Shown here one piece after another: positions 13,932 to 14,065 of a stretch of DNA of 14,065 bases (positions within the stretch are counted from its first letter, which is position 1; every line of letters begins with the position of its first letter). The notes below the pieces were generated by a model, which saw only the letters and a list, made by a program, of their open reading frames with translations, was not told the origin of the DNA and searched no databases. The stretch lies in contig JAEDFO010000058.1 of NCBI GenBank assembly GCA_016292745.1, positions 1 through 14,065 of the forward strand, read 5' to 3'. The position numbers and the translations under genes are program-made. Origin of the DNA: Muribaculaceae bacterium (lineage in GTDB: Bacteria; Bacteroidota; Bacteroidia; Bacteroidales; Muribaculaceae).

Positions 13932-14065
13932 TAGGCGGCATCTCGGCATAATCAAAATAAACTCCGTTTCTTTTGCTTCTGCACTCGATTTGCACTATCT
14001 TTCCATAAAATAGGCGGCATCTCGGCATAATCAAAATAAACTCCGTTTCTTTTGCTTCTGCACTC
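13932..14065. repeat. Tandem direct repeat, 79-bp period, running off the window end
   Basis: A 55-base segment at 13932-13986 (starting TAGGCGGCATCTCGGCATAA and ending TTCTGCACTC) recurs without a mismatch at 14011-14065, where the window stops. The 24 bases between them (13987-14010) are seen once. Bases before the two copies differ (G13931 against A14010), so the match is exactly 55 bases within what is visible. The real copy number is unknown. Confidence 0.95.
13972..14003 (+). promoter_or_regulatory. Promoter-like sequence inside the terminal repeat
   Basis: TTTG at 13972-13975 and TATCTTTC at 13996-14003 (seven of eight positions of TAnnTTTG) are spaced by 20 bases, as expected for a Bacteroidales promoter reading rightward out of the window. 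The -33 part is inside the 55-base repeat and the -7 part in the 24-base linker. The second repeat copy is cut off before its own -7 position. Confidence 0.45.

Noticed and set aside
13932..14065. Possible CRISPR array
   Set aside because: The exact repeat is 55 bases with a 24-base interval, seen only twice, without dyad structure typical of CRISPR repeats and without cas genes. A promoter-carrying tandem repeat fits better.

Overview
The window reads as chromosomal DNA from a gut-type member of the order Bacteroidales; Muribaculaceae or a close relative is my best guess. The evidence is promoter-like TAnnTTTG -7 boxes, start codons without clear Shine-Dalgarno sequences, and a set of Bacteroidales-typical families (M64 peptidase with signal peptide, Wzi-family barrel, lipocalin-like lipoprotein, hemolysin-type GNAT acyltransferase, DUF6057-like membrane protein). 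No phage, transposase, CRISPR or complete mobile element is visible.

Layout. 1-190: the 3' part of one tRNA-Asn, a second complete tRNA-Asn in tandem, and a terminator hairpin. 210-1442 (minus): secreted M64-type metallopeptidase. 1531-1572: strong terminator. 1597-9287 (minus): five tightly packed genes read right to left: GlsB-like N-acyltransferase, Wzi-family outer-membrane barrel, small lipocalin-like lipoprotein, a large protein with two receiver-like domains fused to a PPDK-type nucleotide-binding domain, and a long coiled-coil protein ending in QMSLF. Two ATGA overlaps and a 5-base gap indicate one operon, with a candidate promoter near 9452-9483. 9610-9673: two 16-bp palindromes of the MecI/BlaI operator type in front of a small open frame (to 10002) that looks like the C-terminal piece of a larger sensor protein. 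10181-13398 (plus): a two-gene operon (ATGA overlap) of a polytopic membrane protein and a lipoprotein with a CxxCH heme motif and PD40/TolB-like propeller repeats. 13399-14065: AT-rich, no convincing gene, ending in a 79-bp tandem repeat that carries a promoter-like sequence and runs off the window.

How the genes may work together. The minus operon mixes envelope functions (acyl-lipid synthesis, surface-polysaccharide-linked barrel, lipoprotein) with what looks like a cytoplasmic signalling or phosphotransfer protein and a scaffold-like partner. This suggests that envelope modification is coupled to an uncharacterised signal-transduction pair. The plus operon is a membrane/lipoprotein pair of unknown function in which a c-type heme may be attached to an envelope beta-propeller. 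Both window ends fall in exact direct repeats of 53 and 55 bases, so this is probably a short-read contig broken at repeats.
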